Positions 41,856 to 50,505 of a stretch of 64,000 nucleotides of DNA are shown here, piece after piece; position 1 is the first letter of the stretch; each line of letters opens with the position of its first letter. A program made the translations under genes and the position numbers. This DNA is from CBDUEV01 sp965366365. GTDB lineage: Bacteria > Actinomycetota > Acidimicrobiia > Spongiisociales > JAENVV01. A model generated the notes under the pieces. That model made no database searches. It saw only the letters and a program-made list of their open reading frames with translations, and was not told the origin of the DNA. The stretch spans positions 35,181-99,180 of the forward strand of contig CBDUEV010000003.1 in assembly GCA_965366365.1 (NCBI GenBank). Reading direction: 5' to 3'.

Positions 41856-42341
41856 CTAGAGACCGGATTCCAGATGCTCCCGCAGCGCAACACGGGCTGA
41901 TCGGCGCGTTTCTGCCGCCCGCTGACGGCGGCGTTCCGCCTCAGACGTGGCCGTCAAGGAGGGGACGCCGACGGGTCGCCCTTCGGTATCCACGGCCACC
42001 ATGGTCAGATGTGCCTGCGTGGTGAGTTCACCCTCGCCGCTCTGGGGATCCTCGCGGCGAACGGTCACCTCGACCTCCATCGACGACGTCCATGCCTGAG
42101 TGACGAGCGCAGTGATGGAGAGGAGATCGCCGATGTGCACGGGTGCCAAGAACGACAGCGAGTCGACGTGCGCAGTCACCACCCTGCCTCGAGCGTGACG
42201 CATCGCCGCCACCCCCGCCGCCGTATCGACCATCTTCATGATCTCGCCGCCGTGGACGAAGCCCGCCGAGTTGGCATGACCGACGTTCATGAGATTCGTC
42301 ATCGTGGTCAGGCTTTCCTCCGGCGTCCTCGAATGGGTCAT
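41856..42341 (-). CDS. acyl-CoA thioesterase, hotdog fold (YciA/BACH-like)
   Basis: The 161-residue protein has the hotdog motif NSAGFVHGGEIMKMVDTAAGVAA, with the catalytic Asp in KMVDTAAG, and HVDSLSFLAPVHIGDLL. These fit cytosolic acyl-CoA hydrolases of the YciA/BACH type. GGAGG lies 8 nt before this ATG, so upstream in-frame codons are non-coding. An Arg-rich C-tail of about 30 residues is not part of the fold. It is divergent from clpB. Confidence 0.9.
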   Translation of the reverse strand: MTHSRTPEESLTTMTNLMNVGHANSAGFVHGGEIMKMVDTAAGVAAMRHARGRVVTAHVDSLSFLAPVHIGDLLSITALVTQAWTSSMEVEVTVRREDPQSGEGELTTQAHLTMVAVDTEGRPVGVPSLTATSEAERRRQRAAETRRSARVALREHLESGL

Positions 42342-42469
42342 CAACTCGCCTCCTGCTCCTGCCACGGTCGCCCAATCAGGCGAGGCCCGCCGTTCACGCG
42401 ATGGGTCCGGTGAGCATTCTATTGGGGGACGCGTCCGGCACACACAACCGGACGACGAGGTCTCTCTAT

Positions 42470-42531
42470 CTCCCAAACTTGATACGTTATGACTCAACTT
42501 TTATGTTGGGAAATGATATATACTTTGGGAG
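42470..42531. repeat. 8-bp inverted repeats flanking the clpB HAIR region
   Basis: CTCCCAAA (42470-42477) and TTTGGGAG (42524-42531) are perfect inverted copies 46 nt apart and bracket the HAIR-like site. A third partial copy, GTTGGGA, sits at 42505-42511. The set could support looping or additional repressor contacts, or be accidental. Confidence 0.35.
42478..42498 (+). promoter_or_regulatory. HAIR-like HspR operator upstream of clpB
   Basis: CTTGATA-N7-ACTCAAC matches 11 of 14 defined HAIR positions (CTTGAGT-N7-ACTCAAG), including the exact 7-nt spacing. It is 56 nt upstream of the ATG. This is a known placement for HspR control of clpB in actinobacteria. Confidence 0.7.
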
Positions 42532-42553
42532 ACGGATCACGAAGGACAATCGC

Positions 42554-45121
42554 ATGGACATGAACAAGCTCACCCACGCCTCACAACGGGTGGTGCTCGG
42601 GGCGATCGACGCAGCAAAGGATGCCAGCCACCAGTATGTGACGCCCGCTCACCTCGTCGAGGCGCTGCTGGCGGAGACCGATGGGATCGTCTACCCGCTG
42701 CTGGCCAGACTGGAGGTGCAGGCGACCTCCGTCCGCAACGCCACGGTCGAGATTCTGAATCGTCTCCCCAAGGTGTACGGCAGTACGGAAGTCCAATTCT
42801 CACCCGAGGCCGCCGCCACGCTGAAGCTGGCCGAGGACGAGCGGACCGGCTTGGGTGACGACTACACCTCGCTCGAACACCTCGTTCTGGCCCTCGTCGA
42901 GGACTCCGGCGAGATGGGCAGGACCCTCAGGGATCTCGGTCTGACCCGCGAGAAGGTGAAGGAGGCGCTCCTCACCATCCGCGGGTCTCAGCGGGTCACG
43001 TCTCAAGATCCGGAAGCCACCCTCAACGCCCTGGAGCAGTACGGGCGCGATCTCACCGCGGCGGCGCGGGCCCAAAAGCTCGACCCGGTCATCGGGCGCG
43101 ACGAAGAGATTCGCCGGGTGATCCAGGTCCTCTCACGACGCACGAAGAACAATCCGGTCTTGATCGGTGACCCGGGCGTCGGCAAGACCGCCATCGTCGA
43201 AGGTCTCGCCCAGCGAATCGCAGACGGCGACATCCCCGAATCGCTCAAGAACCGCCGCTTGATCGCGCTCGACCTCGGTTCCTTGATCGCCGGAGCGAAG
43301 TATCGAGGCGAGTTCGAGGAGCGCCTCAAGGCGGTCCTCCAGGAGATCACAGAGTCCCAGGGTGAGGTCATCACGTTCATCGATGAGTTGCACACCATCG
43401 TCGGCGCCGGAGCTGCTGAGGGCGCCATGGACGCCTCCAACATGCTCAAACCGCTGCTGGCGAGAGGGGAGCTGCGGATGGTCGGGGCCACCACCCTCGA
43501 CGAGTATCGCAAGCACCTGGAGAAGGACGCCGCCCTGGAACGCCGGTTCCAGCCGATCCTCGTCGAGGAGCCGTCCGTGGAGGACACCATCGGGATCCTG
43601 CGCGGCCTGAAAGAACGCTACGAGGTGCACCACGGCGTGCGAATTCAAGACTCGGCCCTGGTGGCGGCCGCCGTCCTCTCGGACCGCTACATCACCGGCA
43701 GGCAGCTGCCTGACAAGGCGATCGATCTGATCGACGAGGCGGGGTCGCGTTTGAGGATCGAGATCGACTCTCTGCCGGAGGAGATCGACGAGCTCGAGCG
43801 ACGCATTCGGCAACTCGACATCGAACGGGCGGCCCTGCAGAAGGAGTCGGACTCCGCCTCACAGGCTCGCCTCGAGACTCTCGAAGAGGAACGAGCCAAT
43901 CTCGGCGAGGAGAGCGACCGTCTCAAGGCGCACTGGAGTCTCGAGAAAGAGGCGATCACCGCGATTCGTGAACTCAAGGAAGAGATCGAGTCGACGCGGA
44001 GCGCCGCCGAGCGAGCCGAGCGCCAGAGCGATCTCGAGAAGGCTGCCGAACTCCGCTACGGCACCATGCCCACCCTCGAGGCAGACTTGGCAAAGCGCGA
44101 ACAACACCTGACGGGTCTCCAATCCGGAATGAGGATGCTGACCGAAGAGGTGGACGACGAACAGATCGCCGAGGTGGTGAGTCGCTGGACCGGGGTGCCC
44201 ATTTCCCGCCTCATGGAGGGTGAGATCGAAAAGCTCATCCGCCTCGAGGACCACCTTCACGAGCGGGTGGTTGGGCAGGACGCCGCGGTCGTGGCCGTCT
44301 CCAATGCCATTCGACGGAGCCGCTCAGGACTCGCCGACCCGCATCGCCCCATCGGCTCGTTCGTGTTCCTGGGTCCGACAGGGGTCGGCAAGACGGAGCT
44401 GGCCAGAGCATTGGCACAGTTCCTGTTCGACGACGAACAAGCCATGGTCCGCATCGACATGTCCGAATACATGGAGAAGCACTCGGTTTCCCGCCTCATC
44501 GGGGCGCCGCCCGGCTACGTCGGCTACGACGAAGGCGGTCAGCTCACCGAGGCGGTTCGACGACGTCCCTACTCGGTGATCCTGCTCGACGAGATCGAGA
44601 AGGCTCATTCCGATGTCTTCAACGTGTTGCTGCAGCTGCTCGACGACGGACGGCTCACCGACGGCCAAGGCAGGACCGTCGACTTCAACAACGCGGTGCT
44701 CATCATGACCTCGAACCTCGGGTCCGAGCTGATCGACCGCTCTGCCAGCGACGAGCAGGTCCGCGAACAAGTCATGGGCGTGGTTCGGCAGCATTTTCGC
44801 CCCGAGTTCCTCAACCGCATCGACGAGCTGATCGTCTTTCAACGACTCACCCGCCAGGACCTGCGAAAGATCGTCGAAATCCAGTTGGGGCTGGTCAAGG
44901 CACGTCTCAGCGAACGGCGCATCACGTTGAAGGTGGAGGAGCCGGCCCTCGACTGGCTCGCCGACCACGGATACGATCCTGCTTACGGCGCCAGACCGCT
45001 CAAGCGGCTGATCCAGACCAGCATCATCAATCCGCTTTCCATGAAGTTGCTCGAAGGCGCCTACGCCGACGGCGACACGGCAACGGTCGACGTCGCCGAC
45101 GAGATGATCGTCCTCGCCTAG
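42554..45121 (+). CDS. clpB: disaggregase ClpB (Hsp104-type AAA+)
   Basis: The 855-residue protein has an N-domain of two Clp_N repeats, NBD1 with Walker A GDPGVGKTAIVE, and the coiled-coil middle domain (about 400-525). NBD2 has Walker A GPTGVGKTELARAL and sensor TSNLGSELI. It extracts polypeptides from aggregates together with DnaKJE. AAGGA lies 8 nt before the ATG of MDMNKL. The HAIR-like site upstream places it in the HspR regulon. It is followed by a hairpin terminator. Confidence 0.97.
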   Translation: MDMNKLTHASQRVVLGAIDAAKDASHQYVTPAHLVEALLAETDGIVYPLLARLEVQATSVRNATVEILNRLPKVYGSTEVQFSPEAAATLKLAEDERTGLGDDYTSLEHLVLALVEDSGEMGRTLRDLGLTREKVKEALLTIRGSQRVTSQDPEATLNALEQYGRDLTAAARAQKLDPVIGRDEEIRRVIQVLSRRTKNNPVLIGDPGVGKTAIVEGLAQRIADGDIPESLKNRRLIALDLGSLIAGAKYRGEFEERLKAVLQEITESQGEVITFIDELHTIVGAGAAEGAMDASNMLKPLLARGELRMVGATTLDEYRKHLEKDAALERRFQPILVEEPSVEDTIGILRGLKERYEVHHGVRIQDSALVAAAVLSDRYITGRQLPDKAIDLIDEAGSRLRIEIDSLPEEIDELERRIRQLDIERAALQKESDSASQARLETLEEERANLGEESDRLKAHWSLEKEAITAIRELKEEIESTRSAAERAERQSDLEKAAELRYGTMPTLEADLAKREQHLTGLQSGMRMLTEEVDDEQIAEVVSRWTGVPISRLMEGEIEKLIRLEDHLHERVVGQDAAVVAVSNAIRRSRSGLADPHRPIGSFVFLGPTGVGKTELARALAQFLFDDEQAMVRIDMSEYMEKHSVSRLIGAPPGYVGYDEGGQLTEAVRRRPYSVILLDEIEKAHSDVFNVLLQLLDDGRLTDGQGRTVDFNNAVLIMTSNLGSELIDRSASDEQVREQVMGVVRQHFRPEFLNRIDELIVFQRLTRQDLRKIVEIQLGLVKARLSERRITLKVEEPALDWLADHGYDPAYGARPLKRLIQTSIINPLSMKLLEGAYADGDTATVDVADEMIVLA

Positions 45122-45203
45122 CTAGATCGCCCTGAGCGGCAATGCCCGAAGACAATGCCCTGAGCGGCGGTGCCCCGAAACACAGTGCGCTGAACAACAA
45201 TAA

Positions 45204-45227
45204 GGGGTTGCCGTCTCCGGCAACCCC
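45204..45227 (+). terminator. hairpin after clpB
   Basis: GGGGTTGCCG-TCTC-CGGCAACCCC is a perfect 10-bp stem with a 4-nt loop, 82 nt after the clpB stop. There is no T-run. Short imperfect direct repeats of GCCCTGAGCGGC lie between the stop and the hairpin. Confidence 0.7.
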
Positions 45228-45807
45228 GAACTGTCTTCCCTGGCACGGGTCGGCCTCACAGCCGACTCGGATGCCTCCCCTGGCTTGGGTTCGTGCCGAC
45301 TCTCGCCGACCCCTGGCCAAAGCTCACCCATGAACTCATGCAACGCCTCCCAATGCCGCACGAGCCAATGCGATTTGCCTCCCGGATTTCGATCCGGTGC
45401 CCCCCCGGTGTTTCCACCTTGGTGCGATGCCATGGTACGTCGGCATGTCCGAAAAGGGCGACGCAAGAGGGGTTCATTTCGCAAAGGTACGATTCGCACT
45501 AGACACTCTCGGTCCATCGCCACCCACCTTGCGTGGCCGTCCTGGCGTGAAGGCTTCGGAGGGCAGACACGCTCCGTGAGGATCAATCAACGACGCCCTT
45601 TCGCCGCCCCGGTCTGGGAGGAGTTCCGGTTCCTCCCCCGCTCCGAAGCGCCCTGGACTTGGGCCGTGTGGGACCGAGACCGAGCCAGGTGGTGCGTCGT
45701 TCGCTCTCAGTGAGATCCGGGCCGACGTCGCTCGACACGCTGGGTGGTGGCGAGCCCGAGGGACGCCGGGGTACCGGACTAGTCAGGTGGCGAATCGACC
45801 GTGGGTA
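45228..45807. other. 580-bp stretch without a supported gene
   Basis: No reading frame here has a good start, ribosome site and recognisable product. The longest (45285-45713 plus, 45122-45586 minus) overlap each other on opposite strands and look random. A perfect UUCG-capped hairpin, CCGGAT-TTCG-ATCCGG (45382-45397), lies in the middle, so a structured RNA is possible. The right end of the + frame (VWEEFRFLPRSEAPWTWAVW) looks faintly protein-like and might be a decayed gene. Confidence 0.4.
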
Positions 45808-46158
45808 TCAATGAACGGCGGTGGCAGCGAATTCCTGGAACGCTTCGAGCGCGCGCGGACCGTGAATGGTGGCCGGCCCACCGCCCATGAGCAGGGTGAC
45901 ACCGAGCGCCTCCGCGGCTTCTTCCTGCGTAGCGCCCTTGTGGGCAGCCGCGCGAGCGTGATAGGCGATGCAGCCATCACACCCCTCGATGACAGCGATC
46001 GCCAGGGCGATCAGTTCTTTGAACTTGGCGGGTAGGACGCCGTCGGCCACGGCCGCCTTGTGCATCTCGGCGAAGCTGCCCCACACGTCGGGGATGGCGT
46101 CGCGAAGATCTCGCGACGGTTGCCTCAGCTCGCCGATGATGTCGTGATAGTGGCCCAT
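45808..46158 (-). CDS. AhpD-like carboxymuconolactone decarboxylase family protein
   Basis: The 116-residue all-helical protein has the peroxidase-type motif EGCDGCIAYHARAA (C-x2-C plus His four residues later) and KGATQEEAAEALGV. This fits AhpD-like alkylhydroperoxide reductase partners that use a Cys pair. GGAGGACCC before the ATG fixes the start at MGHYHD. It lies downstream of the amino-acid transporter but beyond a strong hairpin, so it is probably expressed separately. Confidence 0.88.
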   Translation of the reverse strand: MGHYHDIIGELRQPSRDLRDAIPDVWGSFAEMHKAAVADGVLPAKFKELIALAIAVIEGCDGCIAYHARAAAHKGATQEEAAEALGVTLLMGGGPATIHGPRALEAFQEFAATAVH

Positions 46159-46249
46159 GGGTCCTCCGCTGAGTAGTAGTGGCCTGATGGTACGGACCGG
46201 AGGCATCCGCCCGGTACGGCCGATCGTCACATTGGGGTGGGACGCGCAA

Positions 46250-46274
46250 GAGCCCGGGTCCGGGACCCGGGCTC
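46250..46274 (-). terminator. hairpin terminator of the amino-acid transporter operon
   Basis: GAGCCCGGGT-CCGGG-ACCCGGGCTC is a perfect 10-bp stem with a 5-nt loop, 20 nt after the ATPase stop on the minus strand. It has no long T-run. Confidence 0.7.
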
Positions 46275-46293
46275 CCCTCCCTCCAAGGCTCGC

Positions 46294-47034
46294 TCAGAGA
46301 ATCTGACTGAGAAAGAGCTTGGTTCGTTCGTGCTGGGGATTGGTGAAGAAATGGTCCGGCGTTCCGGCCTCCACCAACTGCCCGTAATCGAAGAACAACA
46401 CGCGGTCGGCCACCTCGCGGGCGAAGCCCATCTCATGGGTGACCACCAACATCGTCATCCCCGTACCCGCCAACTCCTTCATCGTGTCGAGCACCTCCTT
46501 GACCATCTCAGGGTCCAGGGCGGAAGTGGGCTCGTCGAACAGCATCACCTTCGGCTCCATCGCCAGGGCTCGGGCAATCGCCACACGCTGCTGCTGCCCA
46601 CCGGACAGCTGACCGGGGAACTTGTCCGCCTGCTCGGGGATGCCGACTCGGTCGAGCAGGCTTCGCCCGATGGCTTCGGCCTCGGTGCGCGACTTCTTCC
46701 TCACCCAGATCGGTCCCAGGGTGATGTTGTCGAGCACCGTCAGATGCGGAAAGAGGTTGAAACTCTGAAAGACCATCCCGACTTCGGAACGAATGGCCTC
46801 GATGTTCCTGAGGTCGTTGGTCAGTTCGATCCCGTCGACCGAGATCAAGCCCTCCTGATGCACTTCGAGCCGGTTGATACAGCGAATGAAGGTGGACTTC
46901 CCAGAGCCGGAGGGACCGATGATCACCACCACCTCGGCTTCCTTGACGGTCAGGTCGACGCCATGGAGCGCCTGGAAATCGCCGAACCACTTCTTGACGC
47001 CTTTGCAGACGATGATGTCCTTGTCTCCGGGCAT
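46294..47034 (-). CDS. amino-acid ABC transporter ATP-binding protein (AapP/GlnQ-like)
   Basis: The 246-residue protein has Walker A GPSGSGKSTFIRC, Q-loop MVFQSFNLFPHLTVL, signature LSGGQQQRVAIARAL, Walker B VMLFDEPTSALDPE and H-loop VTHEMGFAREVADRV. The last stretch is a hallmark of polar amino-acid importers. It energises the two long permeases encoded upstream. The start at MPGDKD has AAAGGGAAG in front. It ends the operon before a strong hairpin. Confidence 0.95.
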   Translation of the reverse strand: MPGDKDIIVCKGVKKWFGDFQALHGVDLTVKEAEVVVIIGPSGSGKSTFIRCINRLEVHQEGLISVDGIELTNDLRNIEAIRSEVGMVFQSFNLFPHLTVLDNITLGPIWVRKKSRTEAEAIGRSLLDRVGIPEQADKFPGQLSGGQQQRVAIARALAMEPKVMLFDEPTSALDPEMVKEVLDTMKELAGTGMTMLVVTHEMGFAREVADRVLFFDYGQLVEAGTPDHFFTNPQHERTKLFLSQIL

Positions 47035-47047
47035 TGTCTTCCCTTTC

Positions 47048-48874
47048 CTAGCGCTGACCGACGCCCAGACGCCGTTCAAGGCGCATGGAAGCACGGGAGA
47101 ATGCGAACGTGAATACCCAGTAGATGACCGCCACCGCCACGATCGACTCGAGGAACGACCCGAGGAACTGAGACTGTGATGGGATCACCTTCTGAGCGAT
47201 ATACAACAGGTCGAAGAGGCCGATGATCGCCACCAGGGAGGTGTCCTTGAAGAGAGCGATGACCTGGCCCACCAGGGCGGGGATCACTGCCTTGAGCGCC
47301 TGCGGGAGGATGATGAGCGAGGTCTTCTGGATGGTGGTCATGCCGAGAGCGTCGGCAGCTTCGTACTGCCCTTTGGAAAGGGACTGCAGTCCGCCTCGCA
47401 CATTCTCGGCGAGATACGCCGCCGAGAACAGGGTCACGGCGCCCACCGCCCGCACGACCTGATCCAGCTCCAGTCCCCCGGGGAGGAAGAGCGGAAACAG
47501 GTTCAAGGAGGCAAACAGCCACGTGATGAGCGGAACCGATCGCACCAACTCGATGTACACGGTGGACACGGTCCGGAAGATCGGCAGAGTGCTGGTGCGG
47601 CCCAATGCCAGGATCACACCCAGCGGGAACGACAGACCGATGCCGAAGATGGCAATGACAAAGGTGAGGGCCAGCCCGCCCAGGAAGTCGGAGCCACCAA
47701 AGCCAAGAGCCGACTCCGAAGACGAGAGCCGCACCACCAGAACGATGAGGAACACCGTGGCGAACCACACCGCCACGAGTTGGCGGCGGGCCTGGGGCGA
47801 ACCACCGAAGTTGGGGGCGAGGAGGCCGAACAAGCCGAGGGTCAGAACCAGAAGCTTGACCACCATGAGGACGGGGGCAAGGAAGAGGGCGATGAGGCCG
47901 CCGAGAAAGATGAGTCCCGCCACCGCTCGTCCCGGTTCACCTGAGCTCTCGGTGCCCAGCCACGACACCAACACGCCTCCGCCCACACCGAAGGCGAGGA
48001 GGATGGGCACGTCAAGTGTCAGCACGCTGCGCGAACCGGTCCAGGCCAGATCGGGCGCCCGGAGAAGAATCATCACGATGAACGGGGAGGCCAGCGTCCA
48101 GCCCGCCACGGTCGCCGCCCTGAGACCCTCGAAACGGTCTCGGATCAGCACCCCGAGCCAGTAGGCGAGCAGACCCACTCCGGCCAGAATCGTCCAGGGA
48201 AGTTTGGTGGAGAGGGCGATGGGCTCCCACACGTCGGCATTGAATCCCTGCTCGTTCACTCCGGGAACCGGGGCGCGCATCACCCACAGCGAAGCCACGA
48301 CGCCGAGGAGAGCGAGCCCCATCAGGGCCAGGGTGGAGATGGATTCCTCGGTGGCGTTCTCGCCTTGCCGGTCGACCCAGAACCGTGTTCCCATGAACAC
48401 CGCTCCGAACACCACCAGCCATACCACTCGATTCAGCGAATAGGGGACAGCCGCCACCAACACGGTCACGAAGAGAAAGCCCGAGGTGCCCATGACGATC
48501 CGTCCGAGTTGCCGCCTGCTGATCTTGTCGCCCACTCGATAGGCCGCCACCGAGAGGCCCGCCAGCACGACGATGACCCCCACCGACGCCCACACTCTCC
48601 ACATGGCGTCCTGGGGATAGGCCTGGATCATCAAGAGCCGCGAGTTCTGAGCCACCGCCCGCCATTGGCGGGTCCCTTCGAGTGCCCATGCGGCGATACC
48701 TGACAAGGACGCCAGCAAGGCGGCGATGATGGCGATCGAGAGGAGCGAATTGGCCACCGACGAGAAGAGGTTCTCCTTCACCCAGACGAAGGCTCCTGCC
48801 GGAGGCGGTTCGGGGGCGGGCGCCGACTCCGGTACTCCGAGGTCCACGCTGACCGGAAAGCGTTTTTCGTCCAT
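47048..48874 (-). CDS. amino-acid ABC transporter permease with long N-terminal membrane extension (AapM-like)
   Basis: The 608-residue protein has a C-terminal permease domain (about 395-600) with the His/Glu/Gln-type signature SVPLITWLF, and the EAA loop EAADALGMTTIQKTSLIILPQALK, which contacts the ATPase. Ahead of it lie about 390 residues with roughly nine or ten hydrophobic helices, much more than the extra segment of Rhizobium AapM (whole protein about 385 residues, as I recall). Its start overlaps the partner stop by one base (TGATG). Confidence 0.88.
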   Translation of the reverse strand: MDEKRFPVSVDLGVPESAPAPEPPPAGAFVWVKENLFSSVANSLLSIAIIAALLASLSGIAAWALEGTRQWRAVAQNSRLLMIQAYPQDAMWRVWASVGVIVVLAGLSVAAYRVGDKISRRQLGRIVMGTSGFLFVTVLVAAVPYSLNRVVWLVVFGAVFMGTRFWVDRQGENATEESISTLALMGLALLGVVASLWVMRAPVPGVNEQGFNADVWEPIALSTKLPWTILAGVGLLAYWLGVLIRDRFEGLRAATVAGWTLASPFIVMILLRAPDLAWTGSRSVLTLDVPILLAFGVGGGVLVSWLGTESSGEPGRAVAGLIFLGGLIALFLAPVLMVVKLLVLTLGLFGLLAPNFGGSPQARRQLVAVWFATVFLIVLVVRLSSSESALGFGGSDFLGGLALTFVIAIFGIGLSFPLGVILALGRTSTLPIFRTVSTVYIELVRSVPLITWLFASLNLFPLFLPGGLELDQVVRAVGAVTLFSAAYLAENVRGGLQSLSKGQYEAADALGMTTIQKTSLIILPQALKAVIPALVGQVIALFKDTSLVAIIGLFDLLYIAQKVIPSQSQFLGSFLESIVAVAVIYWVFTFAFSRASMRLERRLGVGQR

Positions 48875-50433
48875 CAGCGTTCCACCAGTTTGAGACGGTT
48901 GTTCCAATAGTTGACCACGCTCGAAAGACCCAGGCTCACCAGCGAGTAGAAGACCATCCAGAACAAGAAGATCGGGAGGACCGCACCGGTCTGGTTGTAG
49001 ATCGTCGACCCGACGGCCACCACATCGGAGAAGCCCGTGGCGATTGCCAACGACGTGTTCTTGGCCAGGTTCAAATACTGGTTGCCGATAGGTGGCAGAA
49101 CGATTCGGAATGCCTGGGGAAGCACGATCATCCGGAGGAGTTGGCTCCGCTTCAGTCCCACCGCCAAGCCGGCCTCGGTCTGGCCTTTCGAAACCGCCAT
49201 GACGCCCGCCCGGACCGCCTCGCCGACGAACGCCGCCGTGTAGATGACCAATGCTCCCCAGAGAGCGGCGTAGGAGATCGTCACGACCTTCCCGAAGCTG
49301 CTGTCGTAGTTGACGAACGTGCCCTCGGTCAGGACGGGGAGGTTGGGATCGAAGGGCGCCCCGCCTCGCATGAACTCGAATCGGTCGGCCGCCGCGCCGA
49401 ACAGCCTCTCAAAGCCCGAAGCTTTGCCGAACACGTCCGCCCGCCCGATGATGGCTTCGGTCACGGCCGGGACAGCGAAGAGGAAGACCGCCACGATGAG
49501 AGCCATCAATCCGGCGGTGATGATCCTGTACCAATCGTCGTCCGAGAACTTGCCGTAGCCGTTCGGGGTTCTGAGCGAGTCGAGGCGAGCTTTGATGACC
49601 CAGTAGCCGCCGTAGAGGACCAAGAGGGCGAGCAACACCTGGAACACCAAGACCGGGAGGGTGGCGAACACCCACTCGATGCTGCCGAAGATCCATCCCA
49701 GGAAGCCCATGATCGGGTGAAGCCACCAGCCGGCGACCGCGAACAGGACCAGGGTGCCGATCGAGTAGATCCCGACCTTCGCCTCGCCGCGACCGGACTC
49801 CTGGATGCGAATACGCCAGCGATAGACGAGGACAGTGGCCAGGATCCCGACAACGAAGAACGCCACCCATTGCCAGCGCGTCTCGGTGGGGTTGAACCAG
49901 GGCAGCGCGAAGCCCTTGGCGGAGTAATAGAAGAAGTCTCTCTCCATGAACGGCAGGCTGATACCGGACTCAGTGGTGAGCTGGCCGAAGAGGCGGATGA
50001 TGATCAGCCAGAAGAAGATCTGGACAAGGAGCGGAATGTTGCGGACCGTCTCGATGTACCCGGTGGCGGCCTTGTTGACGATCCAGTTGTGCGAGAGCCG
50101 GGCCACACCCAGAATCGTCCCCAACACCGTGGCGGCGATGATCCCCGAGAACGTGAGGCGGAACATGTTGACCACGCCAACGGTCAACGCCTGCAAGGCC
50201 GAATCGGGAACGGTGACGTAACTGCCTTCGGACAGGGTGATCCCGACCGGCTTGGAGAGGAAGTCGAAGGAGATCGTCTTGCCTTGGTCCCCCAGGTTGC
50301 CCGTCGCCGTGGAGGCCAGGAGCCAGAGGACGAAGAGGACGCCGCCAAGAACTGCGAACTGGGCGATCCATTTCAGGATCCTGACGTCACGCCAGATTGG
50401 TGGCCTGGCCTGTCGTTCGATCACTGACGCCAC
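48874..50433 (-). CDS. amino-acid ABC transporter permease (AapQ-like, extended)
   Basis: The 519-residue permease begins at GTG. Its N-terminal half has a first helix (FAVLGGVLFVLWLLAS), a RLTFSGIIAATVLGTILGVAR transmembrane pair and IETVRNIPLLVQIFFW. After an insert of several further helices (about 165-310) comes the C-terminal part with EAA loop TEAGLAVGLKRSQLLRMIVLPQAFR. AapQ proteins split the permease core with an insert like this, though usually about 400 residues in total. It forms a heterodimer with the next permease. Confidence 0.88.
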   Translation of the reverse strand: MASVIERQARPPIWRDVRILKWIAQFAVLGGVLFVLWLLASTATGNLGDQGKTISFDFLSKPVGITLSEGSYVTVPDSALQALTVGVVNMFRLTFSGIIAATVLGTILGVARLSHNWIVNKAATGYIETVRNIPLLVQIFFWLIIIRLFGQLTTESGISLPFMERDFFYYSAKGFALPWFNPTETRWQWVAFFVVGILATVLVYRWRIRIQESGRGEAKVGIYSIGTLVLFAVAGWWLHPIMGFLGWIFGSIEWVFATLPVLVFQVLLALLVLYGGYWVIKARLDSLRTPNGYGKFSDDDWYRIITAGLMALIVAVFLFAVPAVTEAIIGRADVFGKASGFERLFGAAADRFEFMRGGAPFDPNLPVLTEGTFVNYDSSFGKVVTISYAALWGALVIYTAAFVGEAVRAGVMAVSKGQTEAGLAVGLKRSQLLRMIVLPQAFRIVLPPIGNQYLNLAKNTSLAIATGFSDVVAVGSTIYNQTGAVLPIFLFWMVFYSLVSLGLSSVVNYWNNRLKLVER

Positions 50434-50466
50434 GGTGTTCCTCTCAGTGCGGTGCCTCCTATGTGA

Positions 50467-50492
50467 GTGGGGGGCGCTTGCGCGCCCCCCAC
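50467..50492 (-). terminator. intercistronic hairpin between binding-protein and permease genes
   Basis: A perfect 11-bp stem, GTGGGGGGCGC / GCGCCCCCCAC with loop TTGC, lies 14 nt after the binding-protein stop and before the first permease. Such hairpins attenuate read-through or protect the upstream message, which raises the binding protein over the membrane parts. Confidence 0.7.
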
Positions 50493-50505
50493 TTCTCTTG
50501 GTTGT

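Noticed and set aside
45382..45420. tRNA-like T-arm around the UUCG hairpin
   Set aside because: No acceptor, anticodon or D-arm can be drawn; the hairpin is symmetric CCGGAT/ATCCGG only.
45122..45713. Opposite-strand ORFs of 142 and 154 codons after clpB
   Set aside because: They overlap each other, have no ribosome site, contain low-order composition and no recognisable domain; the minus-strand one runs through the terminator hairpin.
45808..46158. Selenocysteine in the AhpD-like protein
   Set aside because: Its active site is an ordinary CDGC with no TGA in frame.
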